Counted from the stretch's first letter, positions 7,509 to 16,169 are shown. The stretch is DNA of 36,011 nt from Microvirga sp. KLBC 81 (GCF_003075415.1 NZ_QDAH01000053.1:1-36011), one strand, 5' to 3'. Notes: generated by a model not told the origin, from the letters alone. Numbers and translations are program-made.

Positions 7509-8555
7509 CTATAGCCTTTTCATATCCATCGGCGGCTTGTTGGGCTTTTTGAGGAAGGATTGCTCCTGGCACTTGCCGGACGAAGATACTTGTCGAGCGT
7601 GCCTCCATGCTTGAACACGATGGTGCAACTCCGCTCCTGGAAGCTGCGCAGCAAGGCAAATGTCCGATTCGGGGAAAAGGTCTCGGTGAGCTTGGTGAAA
7701 CCGACAATGTCGACAAACAGTACGGCCACGGTCCGGATCGCCGAAATCAGTTCCGCCGCGCTTCGTGAGGGCGGAGGCCACATCCGGTGAGACGTAACGG
7801 GCGAGGTCTGCCCGCACGACTTCGGTCTCGACCTGTTGCACCAGGGTCCGTCGGCTACGCCAGACGGTCAGGGTGATGAGCAGGGTGAACAAGGCGGTCG
7901 CGACGAGTTGGGTGTACCATGACGTCAGTCCGACGAAGGTTGGCTGAAAGATGAGGTCCAGGACCGAAGCCGATGTCAGCGACCCTTCTGCGGCCACGTC
8001 GTTGAAACGCAGCGTGTCTGGCAGGGAATGGATCGTGAAGACCCCAATCGACCAGATGACGAGAATCGACAGTCCTGTCCAGACGACACGTCTCGGGGAG
8101 TAGGTGAGGGCAGCCTCAGCCAGCAAGAGGAGAACGTAGAGGAACTCCTGGCCGCGCAGCCGGATCTGGACGGGCCAATCAGCCACGACGGCAACCGGGG
8201 GAGGGACCAGGATTGCGGTGGTCACGAGGGCCACATCGAGCACGATGAAGCCAAGCTTGATCGCCTCGCCGTGGGTATGGTGGCGCAGCCGGTACGGGAT
8301 GTAGCCGAGGATGAAGAACACGAGGGCATAGGTGCCGTAGTAGAGATCGCGTGGCCAGGGCACGATCGAGAAGAGCCACGCGGTGACGACGATGATGGCG
8401 GTAAGCCTTGCATAGAAGGCGAACTGAAGCCCCTCGATCTCGGCCTGCCGGATGCTGGCCCGGAGGCGATTGCTCTCCTTGAGGTCCCCTGGCCAGCGCA
8501 AGGTTTGCCTGAGCTTATGACCGAAGCCGACGATCCAGGTCGCCCTGTCAGACAT
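7509..8555 (-). pseudogene. Class III adenylate/guanylate cyclase, frameshifted and truncated
   Basis: The N-terminal ~250 residues form a membrane region with about six hydrophobic helices (for example 'LTAIIVVTAWLFSIVPW', 'LVATALFTLLITLTVW'), followed by the linker 'RYVSPDVASALTKRGG' that normally leads into a class III cyclase domain. There the frame breaks: the continuation 'VAVLFVDIVGFTKLTE', containing the first metal-binding Asp, lies in another frame from about 7765. The catalytic domain then stops making sense after 'HGGTLDKYL', where the expected GDG loop and about 100 further residues are missing. So there is a one-base frameshift plus loss of the C-terminal half of the domain. An active cyclase cannot be made. 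The ATG at 8555 is preferred over 8591. Confidence 0.85.
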
Positions 8556-8711
8556 GTGTGGCCTCGCTGATGGTGGAGATCGGCCGCGCACGTGGTGGCA
8601 TCCCAGACAGACTGGCCGTTTGCGCCTATGGGATGGCGTCTGCCTACCGGAGAAAGCGCACCGAACGTCCCTGACAAGCCACAGTTGCCGATCTTGTGAA
8701 GAGACGGGGCA

Positions 8712-9829
8712 TCAGGCGGCACGCAGCACGATGGTAGTCAACTCGGACGGCACGCCGAGCCGGACTGCGAACCCGATCCACAGTGCGGTGCCGTTGTTAA
8801 CGTAGAGGGGCATGCCTTCCACGTCATAGAGGCCGGACACGAAACCCTTGTTGGCCCTTGCCACGATGCGGTCGAGGCCCATGATCATGCCGCCGTGCGT
8901 GTGCCCGGAAAGCTGCAAGGCGATCCCGGCTCGCGCCGCGAGCCCAGCTTCCCGCGGCTGATGGTTGAGGAGGATCACCGGTGACCCGGCAGGTGCGCCC
9001 TCGATCGCCTCTTGGCGATGTCGGGGCGGGGGAAGCCCGTAACCCCAGCGGCAAGGTCGGTGACCCCGGCCAGCACGAACCGTGAGCCCGCCCTCCCGAT
9101 CACGGCATGGCTGTTGGCGAGCGGACGCAGGCCCAGTTCGGCGAACCGTTGCATCCAGCCGGGATAGCCGAAGTAGTACTCGTGGTTTCCCGGGACGACA
9201 TACACGCCGCTCCTCGAACGAAGATCCTTCAATGGTTCGACATCCTCGCGACGGGCGGCGAGCGTGCCGTCGATCAGGTCTCCCGTAATCACGATCAGGT
9301 CGGCATCCTGGCTGTTCGCTGCCTCGATCATGGCCGTCACCCAGGGAGCCTGGAACAGGCGGGAGATGTGCAGGTCCGTCAGTTGCAGGATGCGGAAGCC
9401 GTCGAGGTCGCGCGGGAGGCCCTTGATGGGGATCTCAACTGTCTTGGGAGACGGAACGCGCAGAGCCTGCGAGACACCGAATGCCGACACGGCAAGGGCT
9501 ATGATGCCCACGAGGCAAAGCATCCACACGGGAGGCTTGACCCATCGGCGCTCGATGAGCCAGCGGACGAGCCTGTAGAACTCGATCGCGATCTGGACCA
9601 GGACGATGAGGAGGATCGACACGAACAGCCAGTTGACCACGATCATCACGGCCCTCGGCATTTCCGGCGAGAACATCGTCCCGAACACGATCCGGCTCAG
9701 GAGATGGTGAACGGACACCAGGAGCACCACGGTGACGAGCGCGTACCTCGCAAGTCCAGCGATGGGCAGCCGTCCCAGGAACCGGAACGCAACGATCAGG
9801 CCGAGGGACATGGTCGCGAGGTGAAACAC
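8712..9829 (-). pseudogene. Membrane-anchored metallophosphoesterase, frameshifted
   Basis: A calcineurin-like phosphoesterase (YkuE/YaeI type) with four N-terminal hydrophobic helices. The motifs run in order: 'LQLTDLHIS' (D-x-H), 'VITGDLIDG' (GD), 'VVPGNHEYY' (GNHE), and after the break 'LQLSGHTHGG' (GHTH). The frame shifts near 9005. The upstream frame runs on into a TGA at 8977, while the continuation 'IEGAPAGSPVILLNHQPREA' is found in another frame without a start of its own. Restoring one base, so that AAGAGGCG reads AAGGAGGCG, rejoins everything. Because all active-site motifs survive, the loss is recent or an assembly error. The start is GTG 9829 with AGGA upstream. The likely substrate is unknown; family members act on phosphodiesters or lipids. 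Confidence 0.85.
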
Positions 9830-9892
9830 TCAGGTCATCCTATCGATGGGGTGGGGAATCATGGATTGCAGGCATCCAGGGGTCGGCACGAG

Positions 9893-9929
9893 CATCGGCC
9901 CGGAAGCAAGGGATGCTCCCGGGCCGATG
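9893..9929 (-). terminator. Strong hairpin downstream of the alcohol dehydrogenase gene
   Basis: CATCGGCCCGGAAGC and GCTCCCGGGCCGATG pair over 15 bp with a single mismatch. It lies 36 bp after the alcohol dehydrogenase stop and before the metallophosphoesterase. There is no T tract, so termination efficiency is uncertain. Confidence 0.65.
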
Positions 9930-9964
9930 ACGGTTTCATGATTGTGGCTATCAGGCGACGGAGG

Positions 9965-11014
9965 TCACGCCGCCAGGGATGCAGTGTCGATCACGAAGCG
10001 ATACTTCACGTCGCCTTTGAGCATCCGCTCGTAGGCTTCGTTGATCCCGTCGGCTCGGATCATCTCGATATCAGCAACGATCCCATGCTCGGCACAGAAA
10101 TCCAGCATCTCCTGCGTCTCGGGGATGCCGCCGATCATTGACCCGGCCAGGCTGCGGCGTTTCATGATCAGGCTGAACACCTCCGGGGACGGGTGCGGCG
10201 TCGCCGGTGCGCCCACCAGCGTCATGGTGCCATCGCGCTTGAGTAAGGCGAGGAAGGCATCGAGGTCATGCGGTGCTGCCACCGTATTGAGGATGAAGTC
10301 GAGGCTCTTGGCGCGCGCTGCCATCTCGTCAGCGTTGCGGGAGACGACGACCTCATGCGCGCCCAATGCCTCGGCGGCCTCGCGCTTCGACTCAGAGGTG
10401 GTGAACGCCACCACGTGCGCGCCCATCGCGTGCGCGAGCTTGATGCCCATGTGGCCCAGGCCGCCGATGCCGACAACACCCACCTTGTGGCCGGGTCCGA
10501 CGTTCCAGTGGCGCAGCGGCGAGTACGTGGTGATGCCGGCGCACAGCAGCGGCGCGACAGCAGCCAGCTGATCCTCGGGGTGGCTGATGCGCAGCACGTA
10601 GCACTCGTGCACGACGATCTGCTGAGAGTAACCACCCAGCGTGTGACCCGGCGCATCAGGCGTGGGGCCGTTGTAGGTGCCGACCATGTGATCGCAGTAG
10701 TTTTCCAACCCGTCGCCGCAATCGTCGCAGCGCCTGCAGCTATCGACGATGCACCCTACGCCGACCAGATCGCCGACCTTGTGGCTCGTCACATGCGCGC
10801 CCACTGCCGACACGCGACCGACGATCTCGTGACCTGGCACACACGGGTACAGGGTGCCGGCCCATTCAGAGCGCACCTGATGGATGTCCGAATGGCACAC
10901 GCCGCAGAAGGCGATCGCGATGCCGACATCGTGTGGACCGACAGACCGCCGGCTGATGTCCATCGGCTCGAGCGGCTTGTCTCCGGCATAGGCACCAAAG
11001 GCCTTTACACTCAT
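9965..11014 (-). CDS. Zinc-dependent NAD(P) alcohol dehydrogenase (YahK/cinnamyl type)
   Basis: A 349-residue medium-chain dehydrogenase that would reduce aldehydes or oxidise alcohols in the cytoplasm. The catalytic zinc site is visible ('FCGVCHSDIH' and 'PGHEIVG'). The structural zinc loop has four Cys in 'DSCRRCDDCGDGLENYC'. The Rossmann motif is 'VGIGGLGHMG' and the length is standard. The overall pattern (CGVCHSDIH, LLCAGITTYSPLRHW, GGIPETQEMLDFCAEH) is that of the YahK / cinnamyl-alcohol dehydrogenase subgroup, usually NADPH-dependent with broad aldehyde specificity. It is the only intact large gene among frameshifted neighbours and is co-directional with the cupin and decarboxylase remnants upstream. 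The gene symbol is withheld because subgroup assignment is by eye. Confidence 0.92.
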   Translation of the reverse strand: MSVKAFGAYAGDKPLEPMDISRRSVGPHDVGIAIAFCGVCHSDIHQVRSEWAGTLYPCVPGHEIVGRVSAVGAHVTSHKVGDLVGVGCIVDSCRRCDDCGDGLENYCDHMVGTYNGPTPDAPGHTLGGYSQQIVVHECYVLRISHPEDQLAAVAPLLCAGITTYSPLRHWNVGPGHKVGVVGIGGLGHMGIKLAHAMGAHVVAFTTSESKREAAEALGAHEVVVSRNADEMAARAKSLDFILNTVAAPHDLDAFLALLKRDGTMTLVGAPATPHPSPEVFSLIMKRRSLAGSMIGGIPETQEMLDFCAEHGIVADIEMIRADGINEAYERMLKGDVKYRFVIDTASLAA

Positions 11015-11141
11015 AGAAACTTACTTTCGTTGCTTAGATCATTGGGTGGGCGTCTGCGGAAGGGGGGCCATGCGAACAGGGTTCAGCCGAAGCTGCCATT
11101 ATGAGCCGTGTTCATGGATCCCATCCCGCTTGAATGTGACG

Positions 11142-11613
11142 CTATCGAGTGGCGTATTCCTGGTCGGTGACCAGTTCCATCCAATCGGCATTCTTGCCGT
11201 TCTGGATGTAGGTGATCGCGACGTGGCTCATGCCGTTGGTGTCGGTTGCGCCATGCCAGTGCTTGATCCCGGCCGGGATCCACACCACGTCGCCGGACGT
11301 GATCTCCTGGCGAGCCTGGCCTTCGCGCTGGACCCAGCCCTTGCTCGCGGTGACGATGAGCATCTGCCCGGCCGGATGGCTGTGCCAGGCGGTGCGGGCG
11401 CGGGGGGCGAAGGTCACCAGACCCGCCGCGGCCGGGGGTCGTAACGGAGGGCGGCGTGAGAAGGTCGACCACCACCTGACCCGAGAAGTTCTTCGGATCG
11501 GCGATCACCGACGGCGAGGAGCCGCTCGGGAAGACCTGGATGTCCTGTGCATTGGCCGGGGCGCCACCGAGTGCGGCTGCGGTCATGGTGGCGGCGATGA
11601 GCGTGTTCTTCAC
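11142..11613 (-). pseudogene. Exported cupin-domain protein, frameshifted
   Basis: A GTG at 11613 with AAAGGA upstream begins a signal peptide (VKNTLIAATMTAAALGGAPANA, cleavage after ANA), then 'QDIQVFPSGSS' and 'NFSGQVVVDLLTPP'. The rest of the cupin, 'TFAPRARTAWHSHPAGQM' with the metal-binding 'HSHPAGQ' and 'WIPAGIKHWHGA', is in another frame. The switch falls in a CCCCC run near 11425-11432, consistent with a one-base indel. The pattern matches the cupin proteins (mandelonitrile-lyase-like) that usually sit next to carboxymuconolactone decarboxylase-like genes, and a remnant of one precedes it here. Product function is lost unless the indel is an assembly error. Confidence 0.8.
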
Positions 11614-11654
11614 GTTGGATCCTTTCAGGGTAGGAGAGGACGGGACGGCGACGG

Positions 11655-11742
11655 TCACTTGGACCGGCTCTTGAAGACCTCGGCTGCGACCGGACCGGCC
11701 GAGAAGGCGTTGGGCCAGCCGGCGTAGAAGGCGATCTGCGTG
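11655..11742 (-). pseudogene. 3' remnant of a carboxymuconolactone decarboxylase-like gene
   Basis: The last 28 codons, starting 'TQIAFYAGWPNAFSAGPVAA', match the conserved C-terminus of CMD/AhpD-fold proteins (a 'FYxGWPNA' motif). The frame is cut exactly at the left end of the outer IS3-family element (11743). No upstream part is found on the far side of the element at 14218, so the insertion was accompanied by deletion or rearrangement. The remnant ends 41 bp before the cupin start, suggesting they once formed an operon. Confidence 0.75.
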
Positions 11743-11807
11743 TGGTCTGCCCCCTGCAAAGTGATCCTCCCTGAAGTATGGCTTGTGAGCCGAAGGAGGA
11801 CTGAGAC

Positions 11808-12086
11808 ATGGGCAAGAAGAGGCACACGGCAGAGGAGATCGTCGCCAAACTGCGGCAGGTCGACGTGCTGACCGCGCAGGGCCGGACGGTGGCAGACGCG
11901 ATCCGGCAGATCGGCGTGACGGAGGTCACGTACCACAGGTGGCGTAACGAGTACGGCGGGCTCAAATCTGACCAAGTCAAGCGGCTGAAAGAACTGGAGA
12001 TGGAGAATGCCAGGTTGCGCCGCGCTGTGTCCGATCTCACCCTGGAGAAGCTGATCCTCAAGGAGGCCGCTTCGGGAAACTACTGA
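11808..12086 (+). CDS. IS3-family transposase OrfA (outer element)
   Basis: A 92-residue helix-turn-helix subunit that binds the element ends. It has the start 'KKRHTAEEIVAKLRQ', the HTH 'VADAIRQIGVTEVTYHRWR' and a C-terminal leucine zipper 'LKELEMENARLRRAVSDLTL'. The ATG at 11808 has GAAGGAGG upstream. It is intact, and its 3' end overlaps the orfB frame, as usual for this family. Confidence 0.9.
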   Translation: MGKKRHTAEEIVAKLRQVDVLTAQGRTVADAIRQIGVTEVTYHRWRNEYGGLKSDQVKRLKELEMENARLRRAVSDLTLEKLILKEAASGNY

Positions 12087-13008
12087 GCCCCGCCCGCCGC
12101 CGCGCCTGTGTGGATCACGTGATCGCCAAGTACGGCGTCTCGGAACGACTGGCCTGCCGGGTCTGGGCCAGCACCGTTCCACCCAGCGCAGGATCCCCAA
12201 GCAGCCGGAAGATGAAGCGGCTTTGACGGCCGACATCATCGCCCTGGCGACCCAGTATGGCCGTTATGGCTATCGCCGGACACGGCTCTGCTGCGGGACG
12301 CCGGCTGGCTCGTGAACAAGAAGCGGGTCGAGCGGATCTGGCGGCGGGAGGGGCTGAAAGTGCCGCAAAAGCAACCGAAGAAAGGACGGCTCTGGCTCAC
12401 TGACGGATCCTGCATCCGGCTGCGGCCAGAATATCCCAACCACGTCTGGTCGTATGACTTCGTCGAGGACCGCACGCATGATGGCCGCAAGTTCCGCATG
12501 CTCAACATCATCGATGAGTTCACGCGCGAATGCCTGGCCATCAGAGTGAACCGGAAGCTGAAGGCTGTCGATGTGATCGACGTGCTCTCGGACCTGTTCA
12601 TCCTACGCGGTGTTCCAGGTCACATTCGCTCGGACAACGGGCCCGAGTTCGTGGCCAAAGCAGTACGCGAGTGGATCACGGCTGTGGGAGCCAGGACAGC
12701 TTACATCGAGCCGGGCAGCCCCTGGGAGAACGGCTATTGTGAAAGCTTCAACTCCAAGCTCCGGGACGAACTGCTGAAAGGAGAGATCTTCTACACGCTC
12801 GAGGAGGCTCAGGTGATCATCGAGAGCTGGCGACGGCACTACAACACGGTGCGCCCGCATTCATCCCTGGGCTACCGGCCACCCGCACCAGAGGTTCTGG
12901 TCCCAGCTTCCAAGCTGGCGCCGCGACCTGAGGTGACACGGGCGAAGTGGTCCAGCCGTTCTGTTAGTCTGATCGGCAAATTTCCTTGGGGGCTCAGGGA
13001 GGTTTGTC

Positions 13009-13290
13009 ATGAGGAAGAAGCGGTTCTCGGTTGAGCAGATCGTCGCGGTCCTGAAGCAGGCGGAGCTCGGTCTACCGGTGGCGGATCTCATCCGGCAGGT
13101 CGGCATCTCGGAGCAGACGTTCTACCGCTGGAAGAAGCAGTACGCGGGCCTCGAGTCGGACCAGGTGCGCGAGCTCAAGCAGGTGGTCGAGGAGAATGCC
13201 CGGCTCAAGCGGCTGGTGGCTGAGCTCAGCCTCGACAAAGCCGTGCTGCAGGATGTGCTGTCAAAAAAGTTCCCCGGCCCGCGCTCCTGA
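13009..13290 (+). CDS. IS3-family transposase OrfA (inner element)
   Basis: A 93-residue DNA-binding subunit: start 'MRKKRFSVEQIVAVLKQAE', HTH 'VADLIRQVGISEQTFYRWKK', then a leucine-zipper region 'LKQVVEENARLKRLVAELSL'. The ATG at 13009 has GGGAGG upstream. The end of the frame runs through the slippery A_AAA_AAG, so part of the ribosomes would shift to −1 and make the OrfAB fusion transposase. Confidence 0.92.
   Translation: MRKKRFSVEQIVAVLKQAELGLPVADLIRQVGISEQTFYRWKKQYAGLESDQVRELKQVVEENARLKRLVAELSLDKAVLQDVLSKKFPGPRS
13263..13269 (+). promoter_or_regulatory. Programmed −1 frameshift heptamer of the inner IS
   Basis: A_AAA_AAG in phase with orfA (codons TCA AAA AAG). A −1 slip leads into GTT CCC CGG and the orfB frame, which is open from there. 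This is the standard slippery motif of IS3-family elements. Confidence 0.85.
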
Positions 13291-13295
13291 AGCCG

Positions 13296-14132
13296 GTGGT
13301 GCGCTACGTGCAAGCGTCCCACGGCTACAGCGAGCGGCGGGCCTGTGCCCTGACACGCCAGCATCGCTCGACCCAGCGCAAGCCGCTCCGGAAGGATCCG
13401 CGCCTTGAGCTGCGTCAGCGCATGCACGAGATCGTGCGCACGCGGGTGCGCTATGGCTACCGGCGCGTCCACATCCTGCTCAAGCGCGAGGGCTGGACGG
13501 CTGGCCGCAATCTCGTCTACCGGCTCTACTGTGAGGAAGGATTAGCCCTGCGCAGCAAGCAGCCCCGACGGCGCAAGATGGTGGTGCAGCGACAGGCGCG
13601 CTGCCAACCTACGCGCCCCAACGAAGCTTGGAGCCTCGACTTCGTCCATGATGCGCTCAGCACTGGGCAGACGTTCCGGGCTCTGACGGTGATGGACGTG
13701 TTCACCCGCGAGGGACTGGCGATCGAGGTCGGGCAGCGGCTGCGCGGCGAGCACGTGGTCGAGGTGCTGAACCGTCTGCTGCGCCAGCGCGGGGCCCCGC
13801 AATTCCTGTTTGCCGACAATGGCGCCGAGTTCACCGGGCATCTGGTCGATCTGTGGGCCTATCACCACGGCACGCGGATCGACTTTTCCCGACCCGGCAA
13901 GCCGACCGACAATGCGCATATCGAGACGTTCAACGGCAGCCTACGGGACGAGTGCCTGAACCGGCATTGGTTCGAGAGCATCGCGGAGGCCAAGCGGATC
14001 ATCGAGGCCTGGCGGAGGGAGTACAATGAGAGCCGTCCTCACATGGCGCTTGGAAACCGAACGCCACAGGAATATGCTTTGCGGATAAGCCCTTCGCCAC
14101 TGGCGCAGGGCTCAATAGCCGACGGAAGCTAA
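13296..14132 (+). CDS. IS3-family transposase OrfB (inner element), DDE catalytic part
   Basis: A 278-residue rve-type transposase. An N-terminal HTH_21-like region ('RVRYGYRRVHILLKREGW') precedes the catalytic core, with 'NEAWSLDFVHDAL' (D), 'QFLFADNGAEFTG' (D) and 'DNAHIETFNGSLRDE' (E), ending in the usual 'ESRPHMALGNRTPQEYA'. It is most likely expressed as a fusion with OrfA by −1 frameshifting at 13263-13269; the GTG at 13296 is the first independent start. All catalytic residues are present, so the element may be mobile. Confidence 0.93.
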   Translation: MVRYVQASHGYSERRACALTRQHRSTQRKPLRKDPRLELRQRMHEIVRTRVRYGYRRVHILLKREGWTAGRNLVYRLYCEEGLALRSKQPRRRKMVVQRQARCQPTRPNEAWSLDFVHDALSTGQTFRALTVMDVFTREGLAIEVGQRLRGEHVVEVLNRLLRQRGAPQFLFADNGAEFTGHLVDLWAYHHGTRIDFSRPGKPTDNAHIETFNGSLRDECLNRHWFESIAEAKRIIEAWRREYNESRPHMALGNRTPQEYALRISPSPLAQGSIADGS

Positions 14133-14255
14133 CGCTGGTCCTGGACCACCAAACCCAAGCGCTTCAGACCAACGCTGAATTAACATCACACCCGGATCAC
14201 CCACTCGGGGCAGGCCAAAGAATCGAGGTGCGACTGCAGCCAGGAGGACGTCGCC

Positions 14256-14834
14256 ATGCCTCGTGACCGTCAGCGCCTCACTCTAGAGAGCGGGCCCAAG
14301 CTGGATCTGGCAAAGCTCATCCCGAGTGGCGCGGGCAGGCCGGGCAGCCATATCCAATGCGTGCTCACCTATGGCTCGGGCGAGACCATCACGGCCATAC
14401 TCAAGCTGTCGGGTTATGGTGGTCTGCTGGAGTTGTCCTTTCAGGGACGGCAGCAGGCATTCTCGCTGGTCTCGGAGCCGAGGCACTTTGGCGGGCTGCA
14501 ATGGTACGTCATCTGTCCCAGGACCGGGCGGCAGGTCAGAGTCTTGTATCGACCACTTGGAGCAACCGCCTTCGCTAGTCGACATGCCTGGGGCCGCAGG
14601 TCTGCCTATACCTCCCAGTTCCTCGACCCAATTGGCCGAGCGTGGCGCACGAAAGCGAAGGTGAAGGCCGCACTGCTCGGAGATGCGGACCCGGATGAAT
14701 GGGATCTGCCGCCCAAGCCCAAGGGCATGCGATGGGCGACCTATGAGCAGTGGGTGGAGCGCTATGATGCGGCTGAGGAAATCCTCGATGCGCAACTCGT
14801 CCTGGCAGCGGCGCGGTTGATGAAGAGATTCTAG
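14256..14834 (+). CDS. Hypothetical protein, 192 aa ('DEWDLPPKPK' family)
   Basis: I cannot assign a function. The N-terminal ~70 residues are beta-rich. The middle has 'WYVICPRTGRQVRVLYRP' and 'ASRHAWGRRSAYTSQ', which looks like a degenerate zinc-ribbon region of a known alphaproteobacterial hypothetical family (C-P...GRR...LY...R..Y.SQ). The C-terminus has a conserved 'PDEWDLPPKPKGMRWATYEQ' followed by a helix ending 'LAAARLMKRF'. The ATG at 14256 has AGGAGG nine bases upstream. It is the only complete copy in the window; partial 3' copies occur at 18811-18994, 21623-21664 and 23171-23323. It starts 38 bp after the end of the outer IS. Confidence 0.75.
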   Translation: MPRDRQRLTLESGPKLDLAKLIPSGAGRPGSHIQCVLTYGSGETITAILKLSGYGGLLELSFQGRQQAFSLVSEPRHFGGLQWYVICPRTGRQVRVLYRPLGATAFASRHAWGRRSAYTSQFLDPIGRAWRTKAKVKAALLGDADPDEWDLPPKPKGMRWATYEQWVERYDAAEEILDAQLVLAAARLMKRF

Positions 14835-14845
14835 CCAGAAATAGA

Positions 14846-14877
14846 GGAGCGCCCTCGCTCATTGAGCGGGGCGCTCC
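14846..14877. terminator. Bidirectional hairpin between the 192-aa gene and the RTX gene
   Basis: GGAGCGCCC and GGGCGCTCC as outer arms with an inner CGCTC-ATT-GAGCG and one bulged T: a stem of about 14 bp between two convergent genes. Confidence 0.75.
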
Positions 14878-14891
14878 CATCAGCACACTGA

Positions 14892-16169
14892 TCAAATAAC
14901 GTAGATACCGTTGTAGGACAGATCGAGATAAGTGGAGAGCTTGGCGAACTCCACCGCTGCGCCCGCACCCGATCCATCCGCATCGTAGTACAGGTATCCC
15001 GTCAAATCGTCGTAGATGATGTAATCATCCGCGTCCTGAGCCTCTGAACCGACAATGAAGTAACTGCTACCGAGCTTTGCCGGACTGCTAGGCGAGCCAG
15101 CGCCCAGTTGTGTGAAGATGGCGTTATCCAGCTGGATCGTATCATCGAAGGTGTCGTAATCGATAATCGTATCCAGGTTACTGGACGCGCTCAGCTTGTC
15201 CTTGAAGATGAAGGTGTCCCGACCCCATCCTCCCTTGAGAGTGTCGTTACCACCGCCGCCGTTAATCTTGTTATTGCCGCTGTTGCCATAGACAGTATTC
15301 GCCAGCGAGTTGCCAGTCAGACTGACCGAAGCGGTACCTGACGCTGCCAAAGTTTCCACGTGGATCCCCGCGAGGCCGTAGCTTACAGCGCTGATGATTT
15401 TGTCCGCCGTACCACCTGTGGATGTTTCCACCACACGGTCACCCGCGCTGTTGACGTAAATGGTATCGTTGCCGCTGCCGCCAGCGAAATAGTCGGCTCC
15501 GGCCCCGCCTTTGAGAATGTCGTTGCCGCCCCCACCATTGATCTGGTTGCTACCGCTGTTGCCATAGATCGAATTGGCAAGCGAGTTGCCGGTCAGGCTG
15601 ACTGCCGCGGAGCCAGTAGCAGCTAGCGTTTCAACGTAAATGCCGGCCAGACCATAGCTGACTGAAGTGAAAATCTTATCGGCTGTGCCGCCCGTGGATG
15701 TTTCCACTACCCGGTCGTTTAGGTTGTCCACGTAGTAGGTATCGTTGCCGCCACGGCCCGCCAAGTAATCGGCCCCAGCCCTGCCATCCATTTTATCGTT
15801 GCCGCTACCGCCCCAAATCTGATCCGAGCCAGACAGGGCAGATTTGAAAAGCGCCAGGTCATCGGAGTTTGAGTATGTCGAAGCGGCTGCAACAAGGGCC
15901 GTCACAGCAATTTGGGCGCCATCGACAACAACAATCCGTTGGCCGTACACGTATGCCGCATAGCTCGTGACGACCCCACCGGTAGGTATTCCATCAGAGT
16001 TGTAGGTGAAGTTGTATCCCCGGAATTCGTCACGGGAGTAACCGCTGGAGTCGTAGTTCACCGAGAACAGGACTGAGGTTCGAGTATATGAATAACCGTA
16101 GTATAGATAGCTGAGGTCAAGATTGCTTAAATCAAATCCGTAGGACGCATTCCAGGTAATCGTCGCCAT
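14892..16169 (-). CDS. RTX / hemolysin-type calcium-binding repeat protein
   Basis: A 425-residue protein with clustered glycine-rich nonapeptide repeats of the GGxGxDxUx type: 'GGSGNDKMDGRAGADYLAGR', 'GGGGNDILKGGAGADYFAGG' and 'GGGGNDTLKGGWGRDTFIF'. Two near-identical modules of about 85 residues (each with 'VVETSTGGTADKI' and 'VSLTGNSLAN') show internal duplication. No N-terminal signal peptide is seen; RTX proteins are normally exported by type I secretion through an uncleaved C-terminal signal, and the aliphatic, acidic C-terminus fits. The N-terminal 110 residues are Tyr/Ser-rich and carry no enzyme motif I recognise. No type I transporter genes are nearby. The start ATG 16169 has AAGGGGGGATCA upstream. 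Confidence 0.9.
   Translation of the reverse strand: MATITWNASYGFDLSNLDLSYLYYGYSYTRTSVLFSVNYDSSGYSRDEFRGYNFTYNSDGIPTGGVVTSYAAYVYGQRIVVVDGAQIAVTALVAAASTYSNSDDLALFKSALSGSDQIWGGSGNDKMDGRAGADYLAGRGGNDTYYVDNLNDRVVETSTGGTADKIFTSVSYGLAGIYVETLAATGSAAVSLTGNSLANSIYGNSGSNQINGGGGNDILKGGAGADYFAGGSGNDTIYVNSAGDRVVETSTGGTADKIISAVSYGLAGIHVETLAASGTASVSLTGNSLANTVYGNSGNNKINGGGGNDTLKGGWGRDTFIFKDKLSASSNLDTIIDYDTFDDTIQLDNAIFTQLGAGSPSSPAKLGSSYFIVGSEAQDADDYIIYDDLTGYLYYDADGSGAGAAVEFAKLSTYLDLSYNGIYVI

Larger units (their letters stand above)
12948..14148 (+). mobile_element. Inner IS3-family element, apparently intact
   Basis: About 1.2 kb, with ends TGGTCCAG at 12948 and CTGGACCA ending at 14148. The terminal inverted repeats share this octamer and a GTTAG slightly further in. 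It carries complete orfA and orfB with a slippery A6G heptamer at their overlap. It is inserted close to the 3' end of the orfB of the outer element. No obvious target duplication is seen. Confidence 0.85.
12083..14183 (+). pseudogene. IS3-family transposase OrfB (outer element), frameshifted and split
   Basis: The DDE integrase domain is readable: 'NHVWSYDFVED' (D), 'HIRSDNGPEF' (D) and 'ENGYCESFNSKLRDE' (E). The N-terminal part is broken twice: around 12165 (the frame leaves the LGQHRSTQR-type sequence) and around 12275 (between 'RYGYRR' and 'LLRDAGWLVNKKRVE'). From the GTG at 12312 onward the frame is open to the insertion of the second IS at 12948. The original C-terminus 'RFRPTLN' with TAA 14181-14183 lies on the other side of the insert. 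No functional transposase is expected. Confidence 0.85.
11743..14217 (+). mobile_element. Outer IS3-family element (IS407-like), interrupted and decayed
   Basis: The left end begins TGGTCTGCCCCCTGC and the right end, reverse-complemented, begins TGGCCTGCCCCGAG. Both share TGG-CTGCCCC and a GTGATCC a few bases in, as imperfect terminal inverted repeats. It contains orfA, a damaged orfB, and a complete second IS inserted 34 bp before the orfB stop. Without the insert the element is about 1.27 kb, normal for the group. No target duplication matches (CGTG left, AAGA right), which fits the truncated host gene and suggests a rearrangement after insertion. Confidence 0.85.

Noticed and set aside
9107..10141. 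344-codon plus-strand open frame
   Set aside because: It is antisense to the metallophosphoesterase and dehydrogenase, has no domain, and its His/Asp/Arg-rich composition is typical of a reverse-frame shadow in GC-rich DNA.
10268..11104. 278-codon plus-strand open frame
   Set aside because: It lies antisense to the alcohol dehydrogenase, whose motifs are complete on the minus strand.
12083..13034. Active outer IS3 transposase
   Set aside because: Two frame breaks in the N-terminal part of orfB and the inserted second IS make an active product implausible.
14892..16169. CRISPR-like or tandem DNA repeat array in the RTX gene
   Set aside because: The repetition comes from two ~255-bp coding modules with glycine-rich repeats, not from short DNA repeats with unique spacers. 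No CRISPR array was seen anywhere in the window.
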